The notes beneath the pieces were generated by a model. That model ran no database searches and had not been told where the DNA came from. It saw only the letters and a program-made list of their open reading frames with translations. From RYN-133 sp963754285 (GTDB lineage: Bacteria; Actinomycetota; Actinomycetes; Mycobacteriales; Jatrophihabitantaceae), in contig CAVWFN010000006.1 in NCBI GenBank assembly GCA_963754285.1, positions 723,236 to 787,235 on the forward strand: a DNA stretch of 64,000 bases, written 5' to 3'. Below are positions 34,795-44,700 of this stretch, one piece after another. Made by a program: the position numbers and the translations under genes. Numbering within the stretch: the stretch's first letter is position 1; each line of letters begins with the position of its first letter.

Positions 34795-36087
34795 GTGACC
34801 ACGGTGTGCTTCGTCGGCGCCGGTTCGGCGGAGTTCACCCGTCAGCTGCTGCGCGATCTTCTCGAGTACGACGACCTCGACGAGCTGACTCTCGTCATGC
34901 ACGACATCGACCCACGCCGGCTGCAGCTCGCCGACGGGCTGGCCCACATCGCGGTCGACCGCCACGGCAGACCCGCGACCGTGCGCGTCGATGCCGATCT
35001 GCGCAGCGCCCTCGCCGGCGCCGACTTCGTCATCAACGCCGTCAACATCGGGGGGCATGCGGCGACCGTCGTCGACTTCGAACTGCCGGCCCGTTACGGC
35101 GTGCGGCAGACGATCGCCGACACCCTGGGTGTCGGTGGCATCTTCCGTGGCCTGCGCACGTTCGTCTTCCTCGACGAGCTCGCGAGCGCCATGCGCGTGG
35201 CGTGCCCGGACGCCTGGCTGCTGAACTACACCAACCCGATGGCCATGAACATCCAGTACCTCGGGGTGCAGCATCCCGACATCAAGGTGCTCGGGCTGTG
35301 CCACTCGGTGTTCTGGACGGTGCACGACCTGTGCGAGCTCATCGACGTCCCGCTCGACGAGGTGCGCTTCCACAGCGCGGGTGTGAACCATCAGGCGTGG
35401 ATCCTGAGCTGGGAACGCGATGGGCAGGATCTCTATCCGCTCCTCGACGAACGCATCGCCGCGGACGCCGAGCTGCGCAGGCGAGTGCGGGTCGACATGT
35501 ATCAGCGCCTGGGTTTCTACCCGACCGAGACCAGCGAGCACTCGAGTGAATACGTGCCGTGGTACCTGCACGACGAGCGCGAGATCGAACGGCTGCGGAT
35601 CCCGGTCGGCGACTATCTGCAGATCAGCGCGGGCAACGTCGCCGACATCGAGGCGCTCATCCCCCAAGTTGCCGCCGGGCAGTACGTCGAGCCCGAGGAG
35701 GAAGCCGCCGAGTACGCGCCGCAGGTCATCCACAGCATGGTGACCGGCACCGAGCGCACGATCCAGGTGAACGTCGCCAACGCAGGCTTGATCCCGAACC
35801 TCGCGGCAGGCGCGGGCGTCGAAGTGCCCTGTCGCATCGACACATCCGGGCCGGTTCCACAGCCGGTCGCCGCGCTGCCGGCGCAGTGTGCCGCGCTCAA
35901 CCAACACTTCTTGTCGGTCGTCGACCTCACGGTCCGGGCCGCAACCGAGGGCCGCCGCGATCACGTCAGGCAGGCGATGATGTGCGACCCGAACACGTCG
36001 GCGACGCTGTCTGTCGATGACATCGCGCGGCTCGCCGATGACATGGCCGCGGCGCACGCTGCGTTGCTTCCCGAAAGTCTGCGCTGA
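34795..36087 (+). CDS. Glycoside hydrolase family 4 (alpha-galactosidase-like)
   Basis: A 430-residue NAD- and Mn-dependent glycosidase. The dinucleotide motif is VCFVGAGSAEFTRQLLRDLL; metal-site residues lie in NYTNPMAMN, GLCHSVFW and GVNHQAWIL. GH4 enzymes act by oxidation-elimination on intracellular alpha- or beta-glycosides. Alpha-galactosidase or alpha-N-acetylgalactosaminidase activity would suit the neighbouring tagatose/amino-sugar genes, but glucuronidase and others remain possible. Start GTG 34795 is preferred, since the upstream frame to 34717 lacks bias. Confidence 0.88.
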   Translation: MTTVCFVGAGSAEFTRQLLRDLLEYDDLDELTLVMHDIDPRRLQLADGLAHIAVDRHGRPATVRVDADLRSALAGADFVINAVNIGGHAATVVDFELPARYGVRQTIADTLGVGGIFRGLRTFVFLDELASAMRVACPDAWLLNYTNPMAMNIQYLGVQHPDIKVLGLCHSVFWTVHDLCELIDVPLDEVRFHSAGVNHQAWILSWERDGQDLYPLLDERIAADAELRRRVRVDMYQRLGFYPTETSEHSSEYVPWYLHDEREIERLRIPVGDYLQISAGNVADIEALIPQVAAGQYVEPEEEAAEYAPQVIHSMVTGTERTIQVNVANAGLIPNLAAGAGVEVPCRIDTSGPVPQPVAALPAQCAALNQHFLSVVDLTVRAATEGRRDHVRQAMMCDPNTSATLSVDDIARLADDMAAAHAALLPESLR

Positions 36088-36096
36088 TCGGACGAA

Positions 36097-36868
36097 CTAG
36101 CCCAGTGGGACGACATGCACCCGCGGGCCGAGTCGCTGCAGCTCGGCGACGTCGTGGGGCCGTACCTGCGAGTCGGTGACGATGTCCGATGCTGTCGCGA
36201 TGTCGGCGATCTTGGCGAAACCGCGCTTGCCGATCTTGCTCGAGTCGGCGACGACAATGACGCGTTCTGCGGCCCGGACGAGCGCGCGATTGGTGTGCGC
36301 CTCGACTTCGTGATGGGTCGTCAGGCCCGCGCTCGCGCTGACGCCGTCGACGCCGATGATCGCGATGTCGAGGTTGATGTTGGCGAGTGTCAGCTCTGCG
36401 AGCGGGCCGACGAGTTCATACGACTCTGCGCGCGCGCTGCCGCCGCATACGACGAGTTCGATGTTCGAACGCACAGCCAGCTCGGAAGCGATGTTCAGCG
36501 CGTTCGTCACTACGCGAAGGCCCGACCGCGACGCCAGCGCGCGACCCACCTCGGTCGTGGTCGAGCCGCCGTTGAGGCCGACCGAACTGACGTCGGTGGG
36601 CACGAGCGCGACCGCAGCCTCCGCGATGGCCCGCTTCGCGTCGTAGTGCTGACCGCCGCGGTAGCGCATCGGCAGCTCGTACAAGACGCCCGACGCAACC
36701 GCGCCGCCGTGTGTGCGGGTGAGCAGCTTCTGCTGCTCGAGCAGGTGCAGGTCGCGCCGCACCGATGCCTCGGACACGTCGAGTTGCTCGGCCAAGCCGG
36801 ATGACGCCCACCGAGCCGTGCTGGTTGAGCTGCTGAAGGATCAGCCCGAGGCGGTCCTCTTGACGCAT
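36097..36868 (-). pseudogene. DeoR/GlpR-family sugar regulator with frame break
   Basis: Reconstructed as a ~256-residue DeoR protein. ATG 36868 begins MRQEDRLGLILQQLNQHGS, then the frame is lost at 36789-36795 (CTTGGCCGAG; one base too many). After correction the HTH continues (AEQLDVSEASVRRDLHLLEQ) and a full sugar-phosphate sensor follows: THGGAV, GLNGGSTTTEVGRALA, AIIGVDGVSASAGLTT, VVADSSKIGKRGF. As read, the longest intact frame starts at 36795 inside the HTH. It likely represses the flanking sugar genes and binds an intermediate. The call of pseudogene depends on whether the base is real. Confidence 0.75.
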
Positions 36869-36892
36869 GGCGTGCACGTTACGCGCACGACC

Positions 36893-36909
36893 GTGCTCAC
36901 TTCGAGCAC
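36893..36909. promoter_or_regulatory. Candidate operator between deoR-like gene and ABC importer
   Basis: GTGCTC-ACTTC-GAGCAC is a 6-bp perfect inverted repeat in the 189-nt gap between the divergent regulator (start 36868) and the substrate-binding protein (start 37058). DeoR-family proteins commonly bind such spaced repeats. Confidence 0.4.
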
Positions 36910-37057
36910 TTGCGGTCCTGAACGTCATTCCGGATTCGCGCCTGAGAGCACGAATTGAGGGCATCGACGGGTTGACCGTCGCGAGAACACCGTGCAAAGC
37001 TGAGCAGCGAACGCGATTGATTGTGCGCGAATGAACATCGGTGCCGAGGAGTTCGTG

Positions 37058-38351
37058 ATGATCGTTGCCCGCCGAACCCGATCTGGACGCGTGCTGGCGG
37101 GTGGCATGGCGGCGCTGCTCGTAGCGAGCGCACTGAGCGCCTGCAGCAGCGGCGTCCGGCAGCGGCGGAACGACGATCACGGTCTCGCACGGCTACACCG
37201 ATGTCGAGGCGGCCGAGATCAAGGCGCTCGCGGCACAGTGGAACAAGCAGAACCCGAACACGAAGGTCAGTCTCGAGTTCAACGGCGGCAACGACGGCGC
37301 CCTGCAGAAGACGGTCGCGGGCTTCACCGCGGGCAACTACCCCGATGTCGCCTACGAATACGGCTCGTCGGCCGCGCAGCTGGCCAAGCAGCCGAAGCTG
37401 GTCGATCTCACAGACAAGGTGAAGTCGGCCGCCTTCAACTGGGGCGACTTCTACCCGTCCGAGCGACAGGCCGCGACGGTCAACGGCAAGGTCGTCGGAA
37501 TTCCCGCGCTCGTCGACAACCTGAGCCTGGTCTACAACAAGAAGCTCTTCGCCGCGGCCCATGTCGCACCGCCTACGAACTCGTGGACGTGGCAGGACTT
37601 CCGCACCGCCGCGAAGAAGCTGACCAACTCCAGCGCACACCAATACGGCTGGGCCTACGTCAACGACGGCAGCGAGGACACCGTGTGGCGTTACCTCGCG
37701 ATGCTCTGGCAGGCCGGCGGCAACCTGCTCAACAGCGACAACACCAAGCCTGCATTCGACAACGCGGCCGGGCTCGCGGCCCTGCAGCAGCTCTACGACA
37801 TGGCCGTCACCGACAAGTCCGTCTACCTCGACACCGGCAACGACAACTACCTCAACCTGTTCAACAGCGGGAAGATCGCCATGCTCTGGACGGGACCGTG
37901 GGATCTGTCGAGCATCAACAAGGATGTCAGCTACGGCGTGACGTACCTGCCCGGGTACAACGGCGACCACGAGACGATCTCGGGGCCTGACCTCTACATG
38001 CTGTTCGATCACTCGTCCGGACGGGATGCGACGGCGTTCAAGTTCGTCAGCTGGCTGACCTCACCGGCGGTGCATCTGAAGTTCGCGATCGCGACAGGCG
38101 ATCTGCCGGTACGCAAGTCCGAGACGACGTTGCCCGGGTACAAGACGTTCCTGACCAAGTACCCGGCCGAGAAGGTCTTCGTCGACAACCTCAACAACGT
38201 CAAGCACGTCCGTCCGAACATCCCTGACTACGCGCAGGTGTCCTCGGCCGTCGGGCAGATGGTGCAGTCGGTGCTGCTCGGCCAGTCCTCGCCGGCAGAC
38301 GCGCTCAAGTCCGGTGCCACCGCGGTGACGGCTGCCCTGGCCGGGTCGTGA
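37058..38351 (+). pseudogene. ABC sugar-binding lipoprotein with early frame break
   Basis: Reconstructed as a ~430-residue extracellular solute-binding protein of the MalE type. The start (ATG 37058, or GTG 37055, after GAGGAG) gives MIVARRTRSGRVLAGG and a lipobox ASALSACSS. The frame breaks at 37151-37160, right after the lipobox. The mature protein then reads on in another frame: TITVSHGYTDVEAAEIKALAAQW, LVYNKKLF, AMLWTGPWDLSSI and TYLPGYNGDHETISGPD. Removing one base restores one protein. It would present a sugar or oligosaccharide to the two permeases downstream, whose start overlaps its stop (GTGA). Confidence 0.8.
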
Positions 38352-39331
38352 CGCAGGAGGTGGCTTCCCGGCCGCGTGCCAAGCGTCCCAAGACGATCCT
38401 GCCGCGCGGTCCCCAACCCGCGCGCAAGGCGCGGACGCGTCGCCGGCGCGGACGGCGCGGACGGCTGGACGCCCTCACCGGCTGGGCGATGATCTCGCCG
38501 AGCGTCGTGCTGATCGGCCTGTTCGGGCTCTTCCCCGTGGTGTGGGCGTTCGTGCTGTCGTTCCAGAACAACGATCTGCAGACGCCCGCGACGTGGGTGG
38601 GCTTGAAGAACTACCGCCAGTTGATCCATGACCCGGTGTTTCTCGAGTCGATCCGGCACACGCTCGTCTACACAGTGCTGTTCGTCCCGATCACGCTCGT
38701 CCTCTCACTGCTCGCCGCGGCCGCGCTCAACCGTCGCATCCGCGGCATCACCGTGTACCGACTCGCGGTGTTCATCCCCGTGGTTACTTCCACGATCGCG
38801 ACGGGTGTCATCTTCAGCTGGCTGATGGACCCGAACTTCGGAATCATCAACGCCGGCCTGCACAAACTCCACCTCCCGACCTTCGGATTCTTCGCCGATC
38901 CGAACCAGGCGCTCTACGCCGTCGTGATCATGACCGTGTGGGGCTGGGTCGGCTTCGGCGCGCTGATCTTCCTTGCCGGACTTCAAGGCATCCCGCAGGA
39001 CCTCATCGAGGCGGCTCTGATCGACGGCTGCTCGAAGCGGGGCGCCTTCTGGCGCGTTCAGGTTCCGCTGCTGCGCCCCGTCACCGGATTCCTGTTGGTC
39101 TGGCTGACGATCAATGCACTTCAGCTCTTCGATGAGGTGTATGCGACGACCAAGGGCGGTCCGTTGCACTCGACGACCGTGATCGTCTACTACCTCTACG
39201 AAGAGGCGTTCCAGTACTTCCACGCCGGATATGCCGCCGCCATCGCCGCGGTGCTGTTCGTCGCCATCGCGGTTATCACGGTTGTTCAACTGCGGCTCAC
39301 CCGTGATCCGTCAGCAGGTGAAAAGCTGTGA
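38348..39331 (+). CDS. ABC sugar transporter permease (MalF-like)
   Basis: A 327-residue permease with a long basic N-terminus, then six transmembrane helices. The ATPase-docking EAA loop is IEAALIDGCSKRGAFWRVQVPLL. GTG 38348 overlaps the binding-protein stop (GTGA). It pairs with the next gene to form the membrane channel. No ATPase gene is present; actinobacteria often use one shared MsiK-type ATPase for many importers. Confidence 0.9.
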   Translation: MTQEVASRPRAKRPKTILPRGPQPARKARTRRRRGRRGRLDALTGWAMISPSVVLIGLFGLFPVVWAFVLSFQNNDLQTPATWVGLKNYRQLIHDPVFLESIRHTLVYTVLFVPITLVLSLLAAAALNRRIRGITVYRLAVFIPVVTSTIATGVIFSWLMDPNFGIINAGLHKLHLPTFGFFADPNQALYAVVIMTVWGWVGFGALIFLAGLQGIPQDLIEAALIDGCSKRGAFWRVQVPLLRPVTGFLLVWLTINALQLFDEVYATTKGGPLHSTTVIVYYLYEEAFQYFHAGYAAAIAAVLFVAIAVITVVQLRLTRDPSAGEKL

Positions 39332-40170
39332 CGGCAGTCCGGACGGGCGAGACTCGACGGCGGTTCCGGCGGCCCTCCGGCTGGCACCTCGTGCTCATCC
39401 CGGTCGCCCTGCTCATGGGCTTTCCGTTGTTGTGGATGCTCGTCACCAGCCTGTCCACGCTGGACGAGACGAGACACTTCCCGCCGCAACTGCCTTCGAG
39501 CCTGCATTGGCACAACTTCGTCCAGGCGTGGTCGGATTCGCCGTTCGCACGTTGGATGTGGAACAGCGCGGTCGTGTCAGGGACGTGCGTCATCAGCAAC
39601 CTCGTGCTGTGCAGCCTGGCCGGCTACGCATTCGCACGGTTGCGATTCCCGGGCAACAAGCTCGTGTTCATCGGCCTGCTCGCCACCCTGATGGTGCCGT
39701 TCCAGGTCGTCATGATCCCGACGCTGCTCATCGTCAAGCACCTCGGCCTGGTCGACACGCTGCCGGCCCTGGTCGCGCCCAACCTGGTGACGCCATTCGG
39801 GATCTACCTGCTGCGTCAGTTCTTCCTCACGCTCCCTATCGAGCTCGAGGAGGCCGCGCTCATCGACGGTGCGGGACGACTGCGCATCCTGCGCAGCATC
39901 CTGCTTCCGTTGATGGGGCCGCCGCTCAGCACCGTCGCCGTCCTCACCTTCCTGTCGGTGTGGAACGACTTCCTCTGGCCGCTCGTCGTCACCTCCTCAC
40001 CGAACGTCATGACCGTCCAACTCGGGTTGTCCACGTTCCAGAGCGCGCACTACACGAACTGGCCCGAGCTCATGGCCGGAACCCTCATCAGCCAGTTGCC
40101 GGTTCTGGTGTTGTTCGTTGCCGGACAACGGTTCTTTGTCAGCTCTATCGCCAACACGGGGATCAAATGA
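39328..40170 (+). CDS. ABC sugar transporter permease (MalG-like)
   Basis: A 280-residue permease with six transmembrane helices and the EAA loop EEAALIDGAGRLRILRSILLPL. Late WNDFLWPLVVTSS is typical of MalG-type partners. GTG 39328 overlaps the previous stop (GTGA), and its stop overlaps the secreted beta-helix gene (ATGA), so all four genes form one transcript. Confidence 0.9.
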   Translation: MTAVRTGETRRRFRRPSGWHLVLIPVALLMGFPLLWMLVTSLSTLDETRHFPPQLPSSLHWHNFVQAWSDSPFARWMWNSAVVSGTCVISNLVLCSLAGYAFARLRFPGNKLVFIGLLATLMVPFQVVMIPTLLIVKHLGLVDTLPALVAPNLVTPFGIYLLRQFFLTLPIELEEAALIDGAGRLRILRSILLPLMGPPLSTVAVLTFLSVWNDFLWPLVVTSSPNVMTVQLGLSTFQSAHYTNWPELMAGTLISQLPVLVLFVAGQRFFVSSIANTGIK

Positions 40171-41579
40171 CCATCACGCGTATCACCCGCTTCGCCCTCG
40201 TCCCAGCCTTCGTCGTCCTCGGTCTCGCCGCGCCGCTCGCGACCTCGGCCGGAGCCGTACCCGCTGCGAAGGTCCTCGTCGTGGCACCGAACGGCTCGGA
40301 CAATGCCGCCGGCACCGCGTCGGCGCCGCTGAAGACGATCCAGACCGCGGTCAAGCGACTGTCGTCAACCGGCGGGGTCGTCGAGCTCAAGCAGGGCGTC
40401 TACCACCAGCGAATCAAGCTGATCGGCCTGCACTCGATCACCGTCGAGCCGTACCGCGGACAGCACCCGATTCTCTCCGGTGCCGGACTCACCCCGCGGG
40501 GCGAGAGCGGCATGGTCACCGTCCAGCGAAGCAACCACATCACCGTCCGCGGCCTCGACATCACCGCGTACCGCACCAACAAACGCGGCGTCGTGCCGAT
40601 CGGCATCTATGTCCACGGCCACGATCGCGATGTACGCATCCTGCACAACCACGTCCACGACATGGGCAACGACAACAACACCCTCGGCAGCTTCAACATC
40701 AACGCGCATGGCATCGCCGTCTACGGCGACGACCCGCACGCCTCGGTGAGCAACCTTCAGATCGAATACAACACGGTCGACAACCTCCACCTCGGGGCGA
40801 GCGAGACCGTCGTGGTCAACGGCAACGTCAACCACTGGACGATCAGCCACAACCTGATCCACGACAACGACAACATCGGAATCGACGCAATCGGGTTCGA
40901 ACCGACGCTGTCCGGCAAGTACCGCTACACGCAGGCCAATCGCGCCCGCAACGGCGTGATCGCCGACAACACCGTGGCCCGAATTCGCTCGCGTGGTAAC
41001 CCGGCCTACTGGGACGACGGATGGTGCAACTGCGCCGACGGCATCTACGTCGACGGCGGCACACGCATCAAGATCGACAACAACCACGTGACCGACAGCG
41101 ACATCGGCATCGAGGTCGCCGCCGAGAACCCACATGGCAACGCGTCGCGCGTCAGCGTCACCCACAACCACGTCACCGGGAGCCTCTACGTAGGCATCAC
41201 GACCGGCGGTTACTGCAACGGCGCAAAGAACTGCGGCGGTGTGAAGACCGGCGCGTCGTACAACAACACGTTCACCTACAACACGCTGCGCGACAACAAC
41301 CGCCTCGACGACGGTTCACCCGAGTTACTCGTGCAGTACTACGCGCACAACGACACGTTCGAGCACAACACGATCACCGCGACCAACGATGACCATGTCG
41401 TGTACGGGACGGTGCCGAAAGCCGACGACGGCAAGGGCGACATCAGCAACGACAACACCTTCCGCGCCGTCGGCGCGTCAGCGAGCCATGCACAGTTCGG
41501 CTGGCGCGGGCACGTCTACAACAGCTTCGCGGCGTACCGCCAGGCCAGCGGTCAGGACTCCAACTCGACGTTCAAGTAG
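40167..41579 (+). CDS. Secreted right-handed beta-helix protein
   Basis: A 470-residue protein with a signal peptide (FALVPAFVVLGLAAPLATSAGA). The mature part opens with VVAPNGSDNAAGTASAPLKTIQTAV, the DUF1565-like start of parallel beta-helix proteins, and then shows many short Asn-rich turns (HNHVHDMGNDNN, HNLIHDNDNIG, DNNHVTDSDIGIEV, HNTITATNDDH). Such proteins include polysaccharide lyases and glycosidases. As it is translationally coupled to a sugar importer, it probably releases the imported sugar from an extracellular polymer. No catalytic triad is certain. Confidence 0.82.
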   Translation: MTITRITRFALVPAFVVLGLAAPLATSAGAVPAAKVLVVAPNGSDNAAGTASAPLKTIQTAVKRLSSTGGVVELKQGVYHQRIKLIGLHSITVEPYRGQHPILSGAGLTPRGESGMVTVQRSNHITVRGLDITAYRTNKRGVVPIGIYVHGHDRDVRILHNHVHDMGNDNNTLGSFNINAHGIAVYGDDPHASVSNLQIEYNTVDNLHLGASETVVVNGNVNHWTISHNLIHDNDNIGIDAIGFEPTLSGKYRYTQANRARNGVIADNTVARIRSRGNPAYWDDGWCNCADGIYVDGGTRIKIDNNHVTDSDIGIEVAAENPHGNASRVSVTHNHVTGSLYVGITTGGYCNGAKNCGGVKTGASYNNTFTYNTLRDNNRLDDGSPELLVQYYAHNDTFEHNTITATNDDHVVYGTVPKADDGKGDISNDNTFRAVGASASHAQFGWRGHVYNSFAAYRQASGQDSNSTFK

Positions 41580-41584
41580 CGGAG

Positions 41585-41600
41585 CGAAGCGTCCGCTTCG
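41585..41600 (+). terminator. Hairpin after the sugar importer operon
   Basis: CGAAGCG-TC-CGCTTCG, or a 5-bp stem with a 6-nt loop, begins 5 nt after the beta-helix stop codon. It is a short but well-placed terminator candidate. Confidence 0.35.
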
Positions 41601-41723
41601 ACGGCGATCCGGGCCGGGAGCGGTACGGCATCGGATTGTCCAGTATTCGTCGCATGCGCTCAGGTTTCATCTGTTGCTACCGATGGGCGGGGGAAGGAAC
41701 AGACGAACTGAGGTCCACGAGCG

Positions 41724-44700
41724 ATGCGCAATGTTGGTGACGCCTGCGGCCGCGCGGTCGCCGTCGTTGTGCGTTCGCGCAGATCGGCTGCTGCGACCGG
41801 CGAGGCCCCGATTGCGCACCCACGAGCGTTGGGCTGGTTCAGCGCCGCCGCCATGGCGATGGGCGGGAGCAATCAGAGCCTGTTCCTGCTCACAGCGCTG
41901 ATCGCATCGCAAGGCAGCGCTGCGATCCCCCTGCTGGCCGTCGGTCTCCTGCTTGCCTGGGCCGCGGCGCCGGGATGGACCGAGCTGACCCTGATGTGGC
42001 CCGATCGCGTCGGCGGCATCGCAGCGACATGTGCAGAAGCCTTCCGTCGCATCAACCCCGTTCTGGCCAATCTGACCGGCGTTTGTTACTGGTGGGGCTG
42101 GGTCCCGACGTGCGGCTTGACCGCCATCCTCTCCGCGGAGGCGCTGCACTCGTGGTACCTGCCCTCCGTCCCGGTGACCCCGCTGGCGGTCGTCATCGTT
42201 GTGGTGTTCATGGCGTTGAACCTCGCGGGAATCAGCCGGACGTCCCGCGTGGTGAACGTGATCGCCATCGGCGCGGCGAGCCTCGCGCTGCTCAGCGTCG
42301 TCGTCCCTCTGCTGCACGGCGACGTCGACTCGGGCAAGGCCTTCTCGTGGAATCTGTTGGCACCGTTCCACGGCGTGTTCGGCAAGATCTCCAGCGCGAT
42401 GGCCGGTCTGTATCTGATCGGATTCGCTGCGCCCGCGTTCGAGGCTTCGACGTGCCACGTCGGTGAGATGCGCGATCCTGCGCGCAACCTGCCACGGGCG
42501 ATGCTGGCCAGCGCCACGATGGCCGGCTTGTTCTTCCTGGTCGTTCCCGTGGTCTGGCTCGGCATGTTCGGAACGTCGGGGCTCAGTGCGGCCAACGGTG
42601 CAGATCTCGCCCACGTCCTCGGCCCGACCTTCGCGCCGCTGCTGGGCGGCCTGGCCAAGAGCGCGGCCGTCTGGTTCATGGTGCTCAACATGTTCCACGG
42701 CACCGTCCAGCCGTTGGCAGGCGCCTCACGCACGCTGTCACAACTGTCCGAGGACGGTTTGCTGCCGCGTCTGGTCGGGCGACGGAACCGCTTCGATGCG
42801 CCGCATGTTGCCATCGTGTTGACGGCGACGCTCGCCATCGTCTTCCTGATCGCCGGCGACCCGGTCTGGATGATCGCCGCCGCGAACTTCACCTACCTCA
42901 TCGGAATCGCGTTGCCCAGCATCGCCGTTTGGCTGTTACGCCGCGATGCTCCGGATCACGCGCGACCCTGGCGAGCCCCGAGGTTCACGATCGGATTGGG
43001 TGCCGCCGCAGCTGTTGTCTGGATGATCTCGACGGTGCTGGGGTTCCGGCAGTTCGGACTCCCGGTCGTCTTGTTCGGGCTGGCGCTCGCGTATTCAGGA
43101 TCCGCCTTTTACGCGTGGCGGCGGTTCACCGACCGACGCCGCGAGCACAAGCCGCGGATCCAACGCAGCCTGCATCTGAAACTCACCGGCGCGATGCTGG
43201 CAGTGATGATCCTTGACGGCGCCGGCTACGTCCTCGCAGTGACCTCGACCGGCCGGCACGACCGGCCGACCGTCGCGATCCTCGAAGACATCTTCGTCGC
43301 CGTCGCCATCCTCACCATCACCGTCGGGCTCCTGCTCCCGGGAATGATCGCGCACTCCGTCACCGAGGTTGCGCAGGCGGCGGATCAACTCTCGTCCGGC
43401 ACTCTGGCCGATCTCACTCGCGCGATGGACGCTCTCGGAAGTGGCAACCTCGAGGCTGCCCATGCGGCGCCCCGCACGACACCTGTCGCCATCCGTAGCC
43501 GCGACGAAGTCGGCGCGATGGCCAGCGCGTTCAATACGATGCAGGACGAGATCGCCCGCGCCGCGACAGCACTCGACCGAGCCCGGCGCGCACTGCGGCG
43601 CTCACGGACCGACCTGGAATACCTGGCCACTCACGACTCGCTGACCACCCTGCCCAACCGTCGCCGAGTCAAGGACGAGATCGAACGCATCGTCAGCGAC
43701 TGCGCCCTGAACAACCGCAGCTGCGCAGTCGTCGTCCTGGACATCGATGGCTTCAAGTACGTCAACGACAGCCGCGGTCACGCCGTGGGCGACATAGTGC
43801 TCAAACATGTCGCAGACCTGTTCCGTTCGCATCTGCGGCCGACGGACTTCGTGGGACGCCTCGGCGGCGACGAATTCACCGCAGCGCTGACCAACATCGA
43901 TCCCGACGAAGCCCAACTTGTCATCTTCCGCCTGCTCGAAGCGCTCCGCAGCGAAGCGATCATCGTCGACACCGGACGCGCGGTGCGCGTGACTGCCAGT
44001 GCAGGCATGGCGTTCCTCAATCCGACTGCAGCGCAATCGGCGAACGACCTTCTGATCGAAGCCGATGTCGCCATGTATCAGGCGAAGGACAACGGTCGCG
44101 ACCGCGTCGCGGTGTACTCGATGCTCGACCCGGGACAGGCTGACCTGCGTGGACGCCACACGTGGATCAGCCGCATCCAGGAAGCTCTCGAACACGACCG
44201 GCTCACGCTCCTCGCCCAACCAATTCTCGAGCTCGCCACCGGCAAGGTCACTCGCTACGAAGCGCTGCTGCGAATGATCGGGAGCGACGGCACCCTGATC
44301 TCGCCATCGCAGTTCCTACCGGCGGCCGAACGATCAGGTCTCATCGGTCGTCTTGATCAATGGGTCATCACGAACGCGTGCCGAATGCTCGCCGCCCGTC
44401 AGAACGCCGGTAAGCCCATCCAGCTCGAGATCAACCTGTCCGGCCCGTCCATGGGCGACCCGATCATCCTCGCCCTCATCGAGCGTGAGCTGCTCAAGCT
44501 TCCCGACCCCAACGGCCTGATCATCGAGGTCACCGAGACCGCGGCAATCACCGACATCGAACGAGCGAAGACCTTCGCCGAGCATCTCGAGGCGATCGGT
44601 TGCTCCTTCGCCCTCGACGACTTCGGTGCCGGGTTCGGATCGTTCTACTACCTCAAACATCTGCCGTTCGACTACCTCAAGATCGACGGGACGTTCATCC

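Noticed and set aside
39231..40166. Apparent long N-terminus (fusion) for the beta-helix protein
   Set aside because: The upstream part is a shadow of the permease; ATG 40167 gives a proper signal peptide.
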